DNA of 45,138 bases from Thermoleophilaceae bacterium (GTDB taxonomy: Bacteria; Actinomycetota; Thermoleophilia; Solirubrobacterales; Thermoleophilaceae), in assembly GCA_014534235.1 (NCBI GenBank), contig JACVRW010000009.1, positions 1-45,138 of the forward strand, read 5' to 3'. Positions 1-10,189 of the stretch are shown in pieces; the first letter of the stretch is position 1; each line of letters opens with the position of its first letter. Position numbers and translations under genes: made by a program. Under the pieces are notes generated by a model. It saw only the letters and a program-made list of their open reading frames with translations, was not told the origin of the DNA and searched no databases.

Positions 1-1003
1 CGCCCGCCGGCCGGCGCTCGAGCGCGCGCGGCGCCGCGCGCAGGTCGGCGGCGGTCACCCACAGGACCGCCCCCGCCCGCGGCCCGAGAGCGGCGGCGGC
101 GGGCGGCCCGCCGGCCTCGACCAGCGCGAGGCGCACATGCACCGGAGGCCAGGCGGCCATGTCGTGCGCCAGCTCGATCGGGCGGCGGTCGCCCGGCAGC
201 AGCACGGAGCACCCACCCTGCCGCGCCAGCCAGACGCAGAGCGACGCCGTCGCGCGGACCGCCTTGTCCAGCGCCTCCTCGGTGGCCGGCGAAGAGGCGT
301 CCAGTACGAGGAGCGGAGCGGAGTCGAGCTCCGCGACGAGACGCCGCTCGAGCATCTCCCCGCGGCGGGCAACGGACGGCCAGTGGATGCGCGACGCGGG
401 CGCGCCGTCCCGGTACGGCCGGAGCCCGTCTATCTCGAGCTCCGCGGTCGAGGCGTCGAGACGCCGTCCCGACAGGCCCGGCTCCGCTCCCCGCCCGCCG
501 CGGTCGCTGCCGCCGCCCGCGCCGCTACCGCCCGGAGCGGTGACCGGCTCGACCCGCGGAAGGACCAGGACCTCCTCGCCCCCACCGCCCGTCAGCTCGC
601 GCTCGTACAGGCGGAGCGGGTCGCGGATGACGAGCCGCGCGGCCGCCAGCACCCGGCGCCCGCGCCGCGAGAAGCGGACGTCGATGCGGAGCCTCTGGGA
701 CCATCGACCGGCGATCGGGACGAGCCGCCCGAGCAACGGCTCGACAAGCTCTCCCCCCGGCGGAGGAAGCACGCCGGCGTCCATCTCCACACGCAGCGGG
801 TACGGGTCCTCCTCGGCGACCGTATGAGGCCCGGCGTGGCGAGAGATCCTCGCGCCCCGCGCCGCCAGGCTCACCCAGGACACGGCCCCGACCGCCAGCA
901 GGATCAGGGCCACACCGGGAACGTAGAGGGAGGCGGAGTCGAACGTGGCGGCCGAGAGGCAGAGCGCGAGTCCGAGCAGCGCCGTGACGATCGCCCGGAT
1001 CAT
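1..1003 (-). CDS. DUF58 domain protein (3' end outside window)
   Basis: The frame opens with ATG at 1003 and stays open to base 1, so the C-terminus is missing. The first roughly 45 residues hold two hydrophobic stretches (membrane anchors), followed by a beta-rich region. A DUF58 signature then appears around residue 190, reading LRPYRDGAPASRIHWPSVAR, the usual YxxGDxxRxIDWxxxAR-like motif. DUF58 proteins often carry a degenerate von Willebrand A fold and are nearly always encoded beside MoxR ATPases. Here moxR ends 10 bases upstream, so the two are surely co-transcribed. The pair is thought to act as a chaperone or assembly system for membrane or secreted proteins, but the substrate is unknown. 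A Gly/Ser-rich stretch (residues about 165-178) looks like a linker. The family call is firm; the function is not. Confidence 0.85.
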   Translation of the reverse strand, partial: MIRAIVTALLGLALCLSAATFDSASLYVPGVALILLAVGAVSWVSLAARGARISRHAGPHTVAEEDPYPLRVEMDAGVLPPPGGELVEPLLGRLVPIAGRWSQRLRIDVRFSRRGRRVLAAARLVIRDPLRLYERELTGGGGEEVLVLPRVEPVTAPGGSGAGGGSDRGGRGAEPGLSGRRLDASTAELEIDGLRPYRDGAPASRIHWPSVARRGEMLERRLVAELDSAPLLVLDASSPATEEALDKAVRATASLCVWLARQGGCSVLLPGDRRPIELAHDMAAWPPVHVRLALVEAGGPPAAAALGPRAGAVLWVTAADLRAAPRALERRPAG

Positions 1004-1013
1004 GGCGCTCCGC

Positions 1014-1964
1014 TTACAACGCCGGGACCCGCTCGAGCGCGTCCCGTACGACGGCGGTCCGTTCGTCGCCGCTCGACCCGGGCGCGAGGAGCAGCCGGTG
1101 GGTCAGCACCGTGCCGGCGAGCGCCTGCACGTCGTCCGGCAGCGTGTGATCCCGGCCCTCGAGCGCGGCGAGCGCCTTCGCCGCCCGGAAGAGCATCAGC
1201 CCGGCCCGCGGGCTCGCGCCGAGCTCGACGCGCGGGTCGGCGCGGGTCGCGTCCAGGACCGCCACGACGTAGCGGCGGAGCGCCTCGCTGCCGTGGACCG
1301 CTCCGACCGCGTTCTGGGCGGCGAGCACCTCGGCCACGTCGGTGACCGGCTCGAGGTCGAGCACGCGGTCGCGGTCGGCATGGTCGAGCAGCATCTCGGT
1401 CTCCTGGTCCGCGGACGGGTACCCGAGCGACACGCGCACCATGAAGCGGTCGAGCTGCGCCTCGGGCAGCGGATACGTCCCCTCGTACTCGATGGGGTTC
1501 TGGGTCGCTAGGACGAGGAACGGGCGGGCCAGCTGGTGCGTGTGCTTGTCCACCGTCACGTGCAGCTCCTGCATGCACTCGAGCAGCCCGGACTGGGTCT
1601 TGGGCGAGGCCCGGTTCACCTCGTCCACCAGCACCACGTTGGCGAACACCGGCCCCGGACGGAACTCGAACCGGTTCTCGCGCTGGTTGTAGACGTTCGT
1701 GCCGACCACGTCAGCCGGGAGCAGGTCGGCGGTGCACTGCACGCGGGCGTACTCGGCGTCGATCGAGCGGGCCAGCGCGCGGGCGAGCGCTGTCTTGCCA
1801 ACGCCGGGATAGTCCTCGATCAGCACGTGGCCGTCGGCGAGCAGCGCGATGAGCAGGTCGCGCAGCACGTTCTCGGGCGCCTTCACCGCCTGAGCGATGT
1901 TCTCCCGCACCCGCGCGCCGAGCTCGGCGACCTCGGATGGGTCGAGCTCAGGGGCTGTCGCCAT
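1014..1964 (-). CDS. MoxR-family AAA+ ATPase
   Basis: This 316-residue protein matches the usual MoxR length. Walker A lies near residues 53-59 (PGVGKTA) and Walker B near 110-117 (VVLVDEVN). A sensor-1 region follows (LATQNPIEYEGTYPLPEAQ), and then the family-typical stretch LDRFMVRVSLGYP. MoxR ATPases are cytoplasmic AAA+ machines that remodel or activate partner proteins, usually with a von Willebrand A or DUF58 protein encoded next door, as seen here. I chose ATG 1964 because it gives the standard N-terminus; an upstream GTG at 2027 would add 21 low-complexity residues. The gene follows trpC after 75 bases, so it may be read from the trp operon or from its own promoter in that gap. I see no clear promoter there. 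Confidence 0.93.
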   Translation of the reverse strand: MATAPELDPSEVAELGARVRENIAQAVKAPENVLRDLLIALLADGHVLIEDYPGVGKTALARALARSIDAEYARVQCTADLLPADVVGTNVYNQRENRFEFRPGPVFANVVLVDEVNRASPKTQSGLLECMQELHVTVDKHTHQLARPFLVLATQNPIEYEGTYPLPEAQLDRFMVRVSLGYPSADQETEMLLDHADRDRVLDLEPVTDVAEVLAAQNAVGAVHGSEALRRYVVAVLDATRADPRVELGASPRAGLMLFRAAKALAALEGRDHTLPDDVQALAGTVLTHRLLLAPGSSGDERTAVVRDALERVPAL

Positions 1965-2039
1965 AGCGCTCCATGGTAGGGATACGGTGTCCGCTCGGCC
2001 CGGGTTCCCGGGAACACCGCGGCGCAAGCCGCCGGCGCC

Positions 2040-2837
2040 TCAGGCCTGCGTCGGCTCCTCCGAGCGGCTCAGCTCGCGCACCGCGGCCTCCGTGTCGGGC
2101 GCCCGCATCAGCACCTCGCCGATCAGGACGGCGTCCACGCCCACCTGCTCGAGCTCCTCGATCTGCCAGCGCTCGTGGATGCCCGACTCGGACACCACGA
2201 CCTTGCCGGCGGGCACGTCGGTGATCAGGTCGAACGTGCGCTGGATGTCGACGCTGAAGTCCTCCAGGTCACGGTTGTTTATGCCGATCACGTCGCAGTC
2301 GAGCTCGAGCGCTCGCTCCAGCTCCTCCTGGTCGTGGATCTCCACGATCGCGTCCAGATCCAGCTCGCCCGCCAGGCGGTAGAGCGACGCCAGCTGCCCA
2401 CCCTCCAGCGAGCCAACGACGAGGAGCACCGCATCCGCGCCCGCCGCCTTGGCCTCGTAGAGCTGGTAGGGGTCGATCGCGAAGTCCTTGCGGAGTATCG
2501 GCAGGTAGGTGGCCGCGCGCGCCTCGTGGAGATCGGCGAGCGAGCCCCCGAAGTGGGCCTCCTCGGTCAGCACCGACACCGCCGCGGCGCCGCCGCGCTC
2601 ATAAGCACGCACCACGTCGGCGCAGCTTCCGCCCTCGCTGATCGCACCGGCGGACGGGGAGCGCCGTTTGTGCTCGGCGATCAGCGAGGTCCCGGGCCGC
2701 ATGAGGGCCTCGGCGAACGGACGGCCCTCCCGCGCGAAGTCCGCCTCGCGCTCGAGCTCGGCGAGCGGGCGCTCCCGCATGCGGCCCTCGAGCGCCTCGC
2801 GGGTAGCGTGCACGAGGTCATCCAGCCGCGGGCTCAC
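2040..2837 (-). CDS. trpC: Indole-3-glycerol phosphate synthase
   Basis: This enzyme performs ring closure of carboxyphenylamino-deoxyribulose phosphate to indole-3-glycerol phosphate in tryptophan synthesis. It is a monofunctional TIM-barrel protein of about 265 residues with no fused TrpF. Conserved barrel motifs are visible: LIAEHKRRSPSAG (phosphate/substrate lysine), PILRKDFAIDPYQ, VEIHDQEELERAL, IGINNRDLEDF and VSESGIHE near the C-terminus. GTG 2837 is preferred because it overlaps the trpD stop as GTGA; an ATG at 2867 is also in frame but would overlap trpD by 34 bases. It is the last trp gene of the cluster. trpB, trpA and trpF are not in the window and must lie elsewhere. Confidence 0.96.
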   Translation of the reverse strand: MSPRLDDLVHATREALEGRMRERPLAELEREADFAREGRPFAEALMRPGTSLIAEHKRRSPSAGAISEGGSCADVVRAYERGGAAAVSVLTEEAHFGGSLADLHEARAATYLPILRKDFAIDPYQLYEAKAAGADAVLLVVGSLEGGQLASLYRLAGELDLDAIVEIHDQEELERALELDCDVIGINNRDLEDFSVDIQRTFDLITDVPAGKVVVSESGIHERWQIEELEQVGVDAVLIGEVLMRAPDTEAAVRELSRSEEPTQA

Positions 2838-3851
2838 GGGCGGCCACCGCCGGTCCGCTCCAGCCACCGGTCGAGCACCTCGCGTGCCGCTCCAGAGTCG
2901 ATCGCCTGCTCGGCAAGGCGCGACCCCTCCTCGAGCGACGCCGCGCGGCCGGCCACGTAGATCGCCGCGCCGGCGTTCAGCACCGCGAGCGAACGCTCGA
3001 TCCCCGGCTCGCCGGAGACCACGCGCCGGAGCACGCGGGCGTTCTCGGCCGGCGTGCCGACGGCGACGGCGCCGTCATCCGCGCGCTCGAGACCTGCATC
3101 CTCCGGCGTCACGTCATAGGCGGACAGCCGGCCCTCCTTCAGCTCGACCACTCGCGTCGCTCCCGAGACCGAGAACTCGTCGAGGCCATCCTCGCTCGAC
3201 ACTACCAGGGCCCTGCCGGCCCCGAGCTCGACGAGCGCGGCGGCCATCAACTCGAGCTTCCCGGGATCGGAGACGCCGATGACCTGGTGTCGCGCGCCCG
3301 CCGGATTGGTCAACGGGCCGAGGATGTTGAAGATCGTGCGGACGCCCAACTCCTTGCGGAGCGGGACCACGTGCCGCATGGCCTGGTGATGCAGCGGCGC
3401 GAACATGAAGCCGAAGCCGAAGCTCTCGATGCAGCTTGCGACCGCCTCGGGGCCGAGGTCGATCCGTCCGCCCAGCGCCTCGAGGACGTCGGCCGAGCCG
3501 CACCGGCTCGTGGCCGAGCGGTTCCCGTGCTTGGCGACGCGGCACCCCGCGCCGGCGGCTATGAACGCGGCGGTGGTCGAGACGTTGAAGGTCGGCCGGC
3601 CGCCTCCGGTCCCAGCCGTGTCCACGAGGTCGTCGCCCGCGTCCACCGGCACCGCGAGCGAGCGCATCGCTCGCGCGAGGCCGGCGACCTCCTGGACCGT
3701 CTCGCCCTTCGTCCGCAGGGCGATGAGGAACGCCGCCGCCTGCGCCTCCGAGGCGTTCCCCTCCATCACCTCCGTGAGCACGCCCGCGGCTTCCCCCGCG
3801 TTCAGGTCCTCGCCGCTCGCGAGCCGGTCGACCGCGTCCGTCAGGACCGGA

Positions 3852-3859
<8 letters not shown>
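2834..3859 (-). CDS. trpD: Anthranilate phosphoribosyltransferase
   Basis: It transfers phosphoribosyl from PRPP to anthranilate, the second step specific to tryptophan. At 341 residues it has normal length. The PRPP/Mg2+ binding loop DTAGTGGGRPTFNVST is present, as are the anthranilate-channel motif KHGNRSATSRCGSADVLEAL and FMFAPLHHQAMRHV, and FNILGPLTNPA near the middle. All are textbook for TrpD. ATG 3859 overlaps the trpG stop by 8 bases, and the gene ends in a GTGA overlap with trpC, so trpG-trpD-trpC are translationally coupled. Confidence 0.97.
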
Positions 3860-4405
<546 letters not shown>

Positions 4406-4409
<4 letters not shown>

Positions 4410-5887
4410 GGCCAGTCCCCCTGCGCGCAGGCGAGGCGCAAGGCATCGAACACAGCGTTCGCCTTGGCCTCCGTCTCGCGCACCTCGTAGCCGGGGTCCG
4501 AGTCCGCGACGATGCCGGCGCCGGCCTGGACGTAGACCTTGCCGTCCTTGACCAGCGCAGACCGGATGTAGATGCAGGTGTCGAGGTCACCGGTGTAGGA
4601 GAGATACCCCACCGCGCCTCCGTAGGCGGCGCGCTTCGCCGGCTCGAGCTCGTCGATGATCTGCATCGCCCGGATCTTCGGCGCGCCCGACAGCGTGCCC
4701 GCCGGCAGCGCCGCCCGGAGTGCGTCGATCGGGCCGAGTCCCGCGCGCAGCGTTCCGGACACCGACGACACGATGTGCATCACGTGCGAGTAGGTCTCGA
4801 TCGCCATCAGCTCGTCCACCGACACGCTGCCGTACTCGCACACCCGCCCCAGGTCGTTGCGCCCGAGGTCGACGAGCATCACGTGCTCGGCCCGCTCCTT
4901 GTCGTCCGAGAGGAGGTCCCGCGCCCGCTCCATGTCCGCCTCCGTCGAGCCCGCCCGCGGCCGCGTGCCGGCGATCGGGCGCAGCTCGACCCGCCGCCCG
5001 GAGGCCTTCACGAGCGACTCCGGCGACGCCCCCGCGATCTCGAAGTCCTCGAAGTCGAGGAAGTACATGTACGGGCTGGGGTTGACCGCCCGCAGGCCGC
5101 GGTAGATCGAGAAGGCGTCTACGGGACAGTTCGCGGTCCACCGCTGCGAGGCGACGACCTGGTACGCGTCGCCCGCGCGGATGTACTCCTTCGCCCGCTC
5201 GACGGCGGCGGCGTAACCCCCGGAGCCGAGGTTCGAGAAGAACTCGGGCGGCTCACGCGGGCCGCGCTCGGCGAGCGGGACGGGCGCCCGCAGCCGCTCG
5301 CGGACATCGACGATCGCCGCCACGGCCTCCTCATACGAACGCTCGACGTCTTCCTGGGCGAGGACGTTCGCGATCACCGTCACCTCGTGGCGCAGATGGT
5401 CGAAGGCGAGCAGCAGGTCAGAGACCATGAGCGCGAGGTCGGGCACCCCTGTGTCGTCGGGGCCGGGCTCCCCCACCGTGGGCTCGGCGGTGCGCACGAG
5501 GTCGTACCCGAACAGGCCGACCGCACCGCCGGCGAACGGAGGCAGCCCCTCGAGCGGGGCGATCCGATAGCGCTCGAGCTCCTCCCCAACGAGCGCATAC
5601 GGATCGGGGTGCTCGTCCCGCCGGAGCCTGATCACCTTGCGCGGCCTGAAGCCGAGGAACGACCAGCGACCCACGCGCTGGCCCTGCTCCGCCGACTCGA
5701 GAAGGAACGACGGCCCGCCCCCTCGGAGCTTCAGATACGCCGACACCGGCGTCTCGCAGTCGGCGATGAACGTGTGGCGAAGCGGCACGAGTGCATGGTC
5801 GGCGGCGAGGTCACGCACCTCCTCGAAGCTCGGGGTGAGCTGGAGGGTCGTGACCGCGTCGGCGGCCGCCGTGGAGACCTCGTTCAA
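4406..5887 (-). CDS. trpE: Anthranilate synthase component I
   Basis: It converts chorismate plus ammonia to anthranilate. The 493-residue protein has the TrpE N-terminal domain (feedback region around FLLESAEQGQRVGRWSF) and the chorismate-binding domain. Visible motifs are YMYFLDFEDFEIAGASPE, PIAGTRPRAG, DLGRNDLGRVCEYGSV, GTLSGAPKIRAMQII and AYGGAVGYLSYTGDLD. The first in-frame start is TTG at 5887. No ATG or GTG gives a full N-terminus, so a TTG start is likely; I see no strong Shine-Dalgarno. It lies 11 bases after hisIE, a his-trp adjacency known in other actinobacteria. I found no tryptophan leader peptide or attenuator upstream, as there is no room for one. Confidence 0.96.
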
Positions 5888-5898
5888 CGGCAGCGATT

Positions 5899-6525
5899 CT
5901 AGGTTGCCGGGCCGGGCCTCCGGGCGCCGCGGCGGCGCTCGTTCAGCTCGGCGAAGACGTCCGCCAGGCGGAGCCCGCGCGAGGCGAGCAGCACCGCCAG
6001 GTGATAGAGAACGTCGGCCGCCTCCTCCGTCAAGCGCTCGTCCGACTCCTCCGCGGCCGCCCGGGCCGCCTCGTCGGCCTCCTCGCGCAGCTTGTCGCCG
6101 ATTCGCACCGGGTCGCCGAGCAGCTCGGCCGTGTAGCTGCCGTCCGGCCGCTCCACGCGCCGCTGTTCGATCGTCCGTTCGAGAATGGCGAGCGCCTCCG
6201 CGGGAACGGGCGGCTCGACCGCCCCGTTGTGGAAGCAGGTCCGCTCCCCGGTGTGGCAGGCCGGGCCGGCAGGCTCGACGAGCGCGAGGACGGTGTCGCC
6301 GTCGCAGTCCCAGCGGAGCTCCTCCACGCTCTGCACGTTGCCCGAGGTCCCGCCCTTGTGCCAGAGCTCGCGGCGCGTCCGGCTCCAGAACCAGGTCTCG
6401 CCGGTGGCGCGGGTCCGCTCGAGCGCTTCCCGGTTCATGTAGGCCAGGGTCAGCACCTCGCCCGTGCGGGCGTCCTGCACTACGCAGGGGACGAGCCCGT
6501 TCTCATCGAACCGGATTCCCTCCAC
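5899..6525 (-). CDS. hisIE: Bifunctional phosphoribosyl-AMP cyclohydrolase / phosphoribosyl-ATP diphosphatase
   Basis: It carries out the second and third steps of histidine synthesis. The protein is about 208 residues starting at GTG 6525 ([13 protein letters not shown]). The HisI domain (about 1-110) shows [13 protein letters not shown], the zinc/magnesium site [13 protein letters not shown] and [10 protein letters not shown]. The HisE domain (about 115-205) shows [13 protein letters not shown] and [19 protein letters not shown]. Fused HisIE is more usual in proteobacteria and Bacteroidetes, while many actinobacteria have separate hisI and hisE, so the fusion is worth noting. It is followed after 11 bases by trpE and preceded by a GNAT gene 44 bases away. 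Confidence 0.95.
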   Translation of the reverse strand: MEGIRFDENGLVPCVVQDARTGEVLTLAYMNREALERTRATGETWFWSRTRRELWHKGGTSGNVQSVEELRWDCDGDTVLALVEPAGPACHTGERTCFHNGAVEPPVPAEALAILERTIEQRRVERPDGSYTAELLGDPVRIGDKLREEADEAARAAAEESDERLTEEAADVLYHLAVLLASRGLRLADVFAELNERRRGARRPGPAT

Positions 6526-6569
6526 GCCACGATTCTGCCAGGAGCGCGCGGCCCTCCCGGCGCGGCGGC

Positions 6570-7343
6570 TCACCGCCCCGGTGTGTGAACGGGCAGCTTG
6601 AGGAACTCGTATACCGCGCCGATCGCGTCGAAGCCGAGCCTCGCGTAGAGCTGCTTCGGCCAGTCGGCGGCGTCGGTCAGGAGGAAGATCGGATCGCACC
6701 CCTCCTCGGCGGCGACGTCCGCGGCGGCCAGCACGGCGGCGCGGGCGTAGCCGCGGCCGCGGCGCGCCGCGACCGTCCCCACCTCGTCCACCTGCGCGAG
6801 GCTCCCGTCCGTGTAGAGCCGGCAGGAGCAGCCGAGGTCGCCGGGCGGCGCGGCGAAGTCCCGGGCGCAGACGGCGCGCCCGTAGCGCTCGTCCATCGCC
6901 GCGAGCTGGCGGATGGCCTCGTCCTGCCACCCGAACGGCTGCTCACGCCGGAAGGCCGCGAGCACCGCGGCGCCGCGCTCGCGGCTGACCTCGGCGCCGA
7001 GGCCCGGCTCGGGCGGGCGGTCGGGCGGTCGGCGCCGGACCATCACGAGCAACCGGTACGCGTTCCACCCCTCGGCCGAAAGCGACGTCGTGAGCCGCGC
7101 GCCGAGCCCCTCGTCCTCCGTCACGAGCTTCCGGTGCGGGAAGCGGGCCAGCAGGCGGTCGGCCTCGGTCACGAGCGCCGCCGGGTCCGCGTCGGGATCG
7201 TCCACGCGGATCTGGTTGAGCTGCCACACGAGCGGGAGGCTGGGCGTGAGCGTGGCGAGCCCATGGGCGGTCGGGTGCAGCTCGTCGCAGATGCGCTCCT
7301 CCGTCTCGCGCAGGAATCGCTTGATCCGCTCGAGGTCGCTCAC
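6570..7343 (-). CDS. GNAT-family N-acetyltransferase
   Basis: This 257-residue protein has a C-terminal GNAT fold. The acetyl-CoA loop reads [20 protein letters not shown] (motif A), followed by [20 protein letters not shown] (motif B, with the Tyr/Gly-Phe ending typical of GNATs). The first 130 residues do not match a family I can name and may be a degenerate second GNAT domain. Substrate is unknown. It overlaps the era stop as GTGA, so it is the last gene of the phoH-ybeY-era unit, in the place where recO is often found in other bacteria. Confidence 0.8.
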   Translation of the reverse strand: MSDLERIKRFLRETEERICDELHPTAHGLATLTPSLPLVWQLNQIRVDDPDADPAALVTEADRLLARFPHRKLVTEDEGLGARLTTSLSAEGWNAYRLLVMVRRRPPDRPPEPGLGAEVSRERGAAVLAAFRREQPFGWQDEAIRQLAAMDERYGRAVCARDFAAPPGDLGCSCRLYTDGSLAQVDEVGTVAARRGRGYARAAVLAAADVAAEEGCDPIFLLTDAADWPKQLYARLGFDAIGAVYEFLKLPVHTPGR

Positions 7344-8221
7344 CGGATACCGAGGCGGTCGAGGAGCCCCTCGTCGCGGCGCCAGCCCTTGCGCACGCGC
7401 ACGTGGAGGTCCAGGTGCACCCTACGCCCGAGGGCCCGCTCGATCTCCTTGCGCGCGGCCGTCCCGACGGCCTTGACCATGCGCCCGCCGGCGCCCACGA
7501 GGATCCCCTTCTGCGAGTCCGTCTCGGTCCACACCCTGGCCCGAATGGTGAGCAGGCCGTCCTCGCGCTCCTCGATGTCCTCGATCTCGACCTCCACCGC
7601 ATGAGGCACCTCCTCGCGCGTCCGCAGCAGCACCTGCTCGCGAATCAGCTCGGCCAGCTGCACCTGCTCCGGTAGATCGCTCTTCTCCTCGGGCGAGTAG
7701 AGGAACGGCCCCTCCGGGAGGAGCGAGATCAGCGCATCGACGAGCTCCGGGACCCCCGCGCCGGTGAGGGCGCTTATCGGGAAGACCTCGCCGTCGACGC
7801 CGAGCTCGGCCGCCGCGGCGAGCGCCGCGACGGTGCGCGGGCGGTCCAGGCGGTCCACCTTGTTGACCGCGATCGCCGCCGGCAGGCCAACGTTCTGGAC
7901 GGCGCGTGCGATGAAGCGGTCGCCGTGGCCGATCTGCTGCTCGCCGTTCAAGAGCAGGAGCGCGGCGTCGGCGTCTTCCAGCGCCCGCTCGACGCGGGCC
8001 TGCATGCGCTCGGTGAGCACGTCTCGGGGGCGCTGCACGCCGGGCAGGTCCACCAGCACGAGCTGCCAATCCGAGCCGGTGGCGATCCCGCGGACCTCCC
8101 GCCGGGTCGTCTGCGGCTTGTCCGACACGATCGCGACCTTCCCGCCCACGATCCGGTTGACGAGCGTGGACTTGCCCGAGTTCGGCCGGCCCGCGAACAC
8201 GACGAAGCCGGAGCGGCTCAC
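7340..8221 (-). CDS. era: GTPase Era
   Basis: Era is an essential GTPase that binds the 3' end of 16S rRNA and helps mature the 30S subunit. The 293-residue product has G1 at about 11-18 (GRPNSGKS), a G2/effector region (IVSDKPQTTR), G3 DLPG at 58-61 and G4 NKVD at 120-123. The C-terminal KH domain has the GxxG element within ILVGAGGRMVKAVGTAARKE. GTG 8221 is chosen because it overlaps the ybeY stop (GTGA) and gives the standard short N-terminus. The ybeY-era pairing is conserved and fits shared roles in 16S rRNA processing. Confidence 0.96.
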   Translation of the reverse strand: MSRSGFVVFAGRPNSGKSTLVNRIVGGKVAIVSDKPQTTRREVRGIATGSDWQLVLVDLPGVQRPRDVLTERMQARVERALEDADAALLLLNGEQQIGHGDRFIARAVQNVGLPAAIAVNKVDRLDRPRTVAALAAAAELGVDGEVFPISALTGAGVPELVDALISLLPEGPFLYSPEEKSDLPEQVQLAELIREQVLLRTREEVPHAVEVEIEDIEEREDGLLTIRARVWTETDSQKGILVGAGGRMVKAVGTAARKEIERALGRRVHLDLHVRVRKGWRRDEGLLDRLGIR

Positions 8222-8604
8222 AACCCTTCGAGCAGGCGCGCCTGGAGGGCCAGCATCTCGCCGCCGTCCGCCTCGTGGTCGTAGCCGCACAGGTGGAGCA
8301 CGCCGTGCACCACCGCCTCACGCAGGTCGGCCGTGTGGCGGCGACAGATCACCACGTCACCGAGCTCCCGCGGCCCAGCCGCGGGACCCCGCTCGTCGAC
8401 CGGGAAGGACAGGACGTCGGTTGGCTCGTCGACCCCCCGGTGCTCCCGGTTCAGGCGCCTGATCTCCTCTTCGTCGACGAACGCGATCGCCAGGTGCGCC
8501 TCGTCTACGCCGGCGGCCTCGAGCGCCGCCCGGGCGGGGTGCTCGACGACCGGCAGCGTGGAGTAGCCGGGACCGTCCTGGACGAGGACCTCGATCTCGA
8601 GCAC
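8218..8604 (-). CDS. ybeY: Endoribonuclease YbeY (rRNA maturation factor)
   Basis: YbeY is a single-strand endoribonuclease needed for 16S rRNA 3'-end maturation and ribosome quality control. The protein is 128 residues, a little shorter than E. coli YbeY. The zinc-binding signature is complete: HGVLHLCGYDHEADGGEM (H-x3-H-x5-H) near residues 101-118. The preceding TDVLSFPVDE is also typical. It lies between phoH (9-base gap) and era (4-base overlap), the standard order. Confidence 0.95.
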   Translation of the reverse strand: MLEIEVLVQDGPGYSTLPVVEHPARAALEAAGVDEAHLAIAFVDEEEIRRLNREHRGVDEPTDVLSFPVDERGPAAGPRELGDVVICRRHTADLREAVVHGVLHLCGYDHEADGGEMLALQARLLEGL

Positions 8605-8612
8605 GCGCGGGA

Positions 8613-9593
<981 letters not shown>

Positions 9594-9596
9594 TAC

Positions 9597-10028
9597 TCAG
9601 GCACCCAGGCGCTCCCGCACGACCGCGCTGACACGCTTCCCGTCCGCCCGGCCCTTCACCCGCGGCATCACGATCGCCATGACCTTGCCCAACTCCTTCG
9701 GCGACGAAGCGCCCGACTCGGCGACGGCGTCGCCGACGATCGCCCCGAGCTCCTCGTCCGACAACTGCGCGGGCAGGTACGAGGCGATGATCTCCGCCTC
9801 GCGCTCCTCGGCATCCGCGAGGTCGTCGCGCCCGCCGCTGCGATAGGCCTCGGCGGCCTCGAGCCGGCGCTTGCGCTCACGCTGGAGCACCTCCACGTCG
9901 TCGGCCCCGTCCTCCTTCGCCGCCTTCTGCAGCTCGTTCGCGATGAGCCGCAGCGCGTGGACGCGCTCCCTCTCGCCCGCCTTGAGGGCGTCTCTGACGT
10001 CATGCTGCACCTGTTCGAGGACCGACAC
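9597..10028 (-). CDS. GatB/YqeY domain protein
   Basis: The 143-residue protein is entirely a YqeY domain, the same tRNA-binding helical domain found at the C-terminus of GatB. Recognisable parts are the N-terminal LEQVQHDVRDALKAGERERV, IIASYLPAQLSDEEL and KELGKVMAIVMPRVKGRADG. Stand-alone YqeY proteins are common beside phoH or rpsU; their exact role is unresolved. It starts at ATG 10028 and is the first gene of the run yqeY-phoH-ybeY-era. The 350 bases before it hold no complete conserved gene. Confidence 0.93.
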   Translation of the reverse strand: MSVLEQVQHDVRDALKAGERERVHALRLIANELQKAAKEDGADDVEVLQRERKRRLEAAEAYRSGGRDDLADAEEREAEIIASYLPAQLSDEELGAIVGDAVAESGASSPKELGKVMAIVMPRVKGRADGKRVSAVVRERLGA

Positions 10029-10054
10029 GACAAAGAGTGTAGGAGGGCGGAGCG

Positions 10055-10140
10055 ATGGCGGGCGACGACATCCGGGTGGCCACCTTCGATGCTACGGCAC
10101 CCTAATCGACTGGGTGGGTGGCGCCGCGTCGCTCATGTAG
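10055..10140 (+). pseudogene. 5' remnant of a type II haloacid dehalogenase-like gene
   Basis: A good ribosome-binding site (AGGAGGG, 10041-10047) precedes ATG 10055, which reads MAGDDIRVATFDA. One missing base after codon 12 shifts the frame, where CYGTLIDWVGG then follows and stops at a TAG (10138-10140). Joined, this is the first motif of type II HAD haloacid dehalogenases (FDxYGTLIDW, nucleophile Asp). The rest of the enzyme, about 200 residues, is absent, so this is a truncated and frameshifted remnant. A hairpin begins 8 bases further on. Confidence 0.7.
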
Positions 10141-10147
10141 CCGGAGC

Positions 10148-10172
10148 GGGCTCCGGCCTCTAGCCGGAGCCC
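10148..10172. terminator. Strong GC hairpin, candidate terminator
   Basis: GGGCTCCGGC, loop CTCTA, GCCGGAGCCC: a perfect 10-bp stem with a 5-base loop. It can form on either strand. It has no T-run on either side, so it is not a classical intrinsic terminator, but such hairpins serve that role in GC-rich actinobacteria. On the minus strand it would sit at the 3' end of the structured region at 10190-10430. Confidence 0.5.
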
Positions 10173-10189
10173 GGCCCGCGGAAGCATCC

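Noticed and set aside
5888-5898. trp leader peptide or attenuator
   Set aside because: Only 11 bases separate hisIE and trpE; no Trp-rich short ORF or paired stems.
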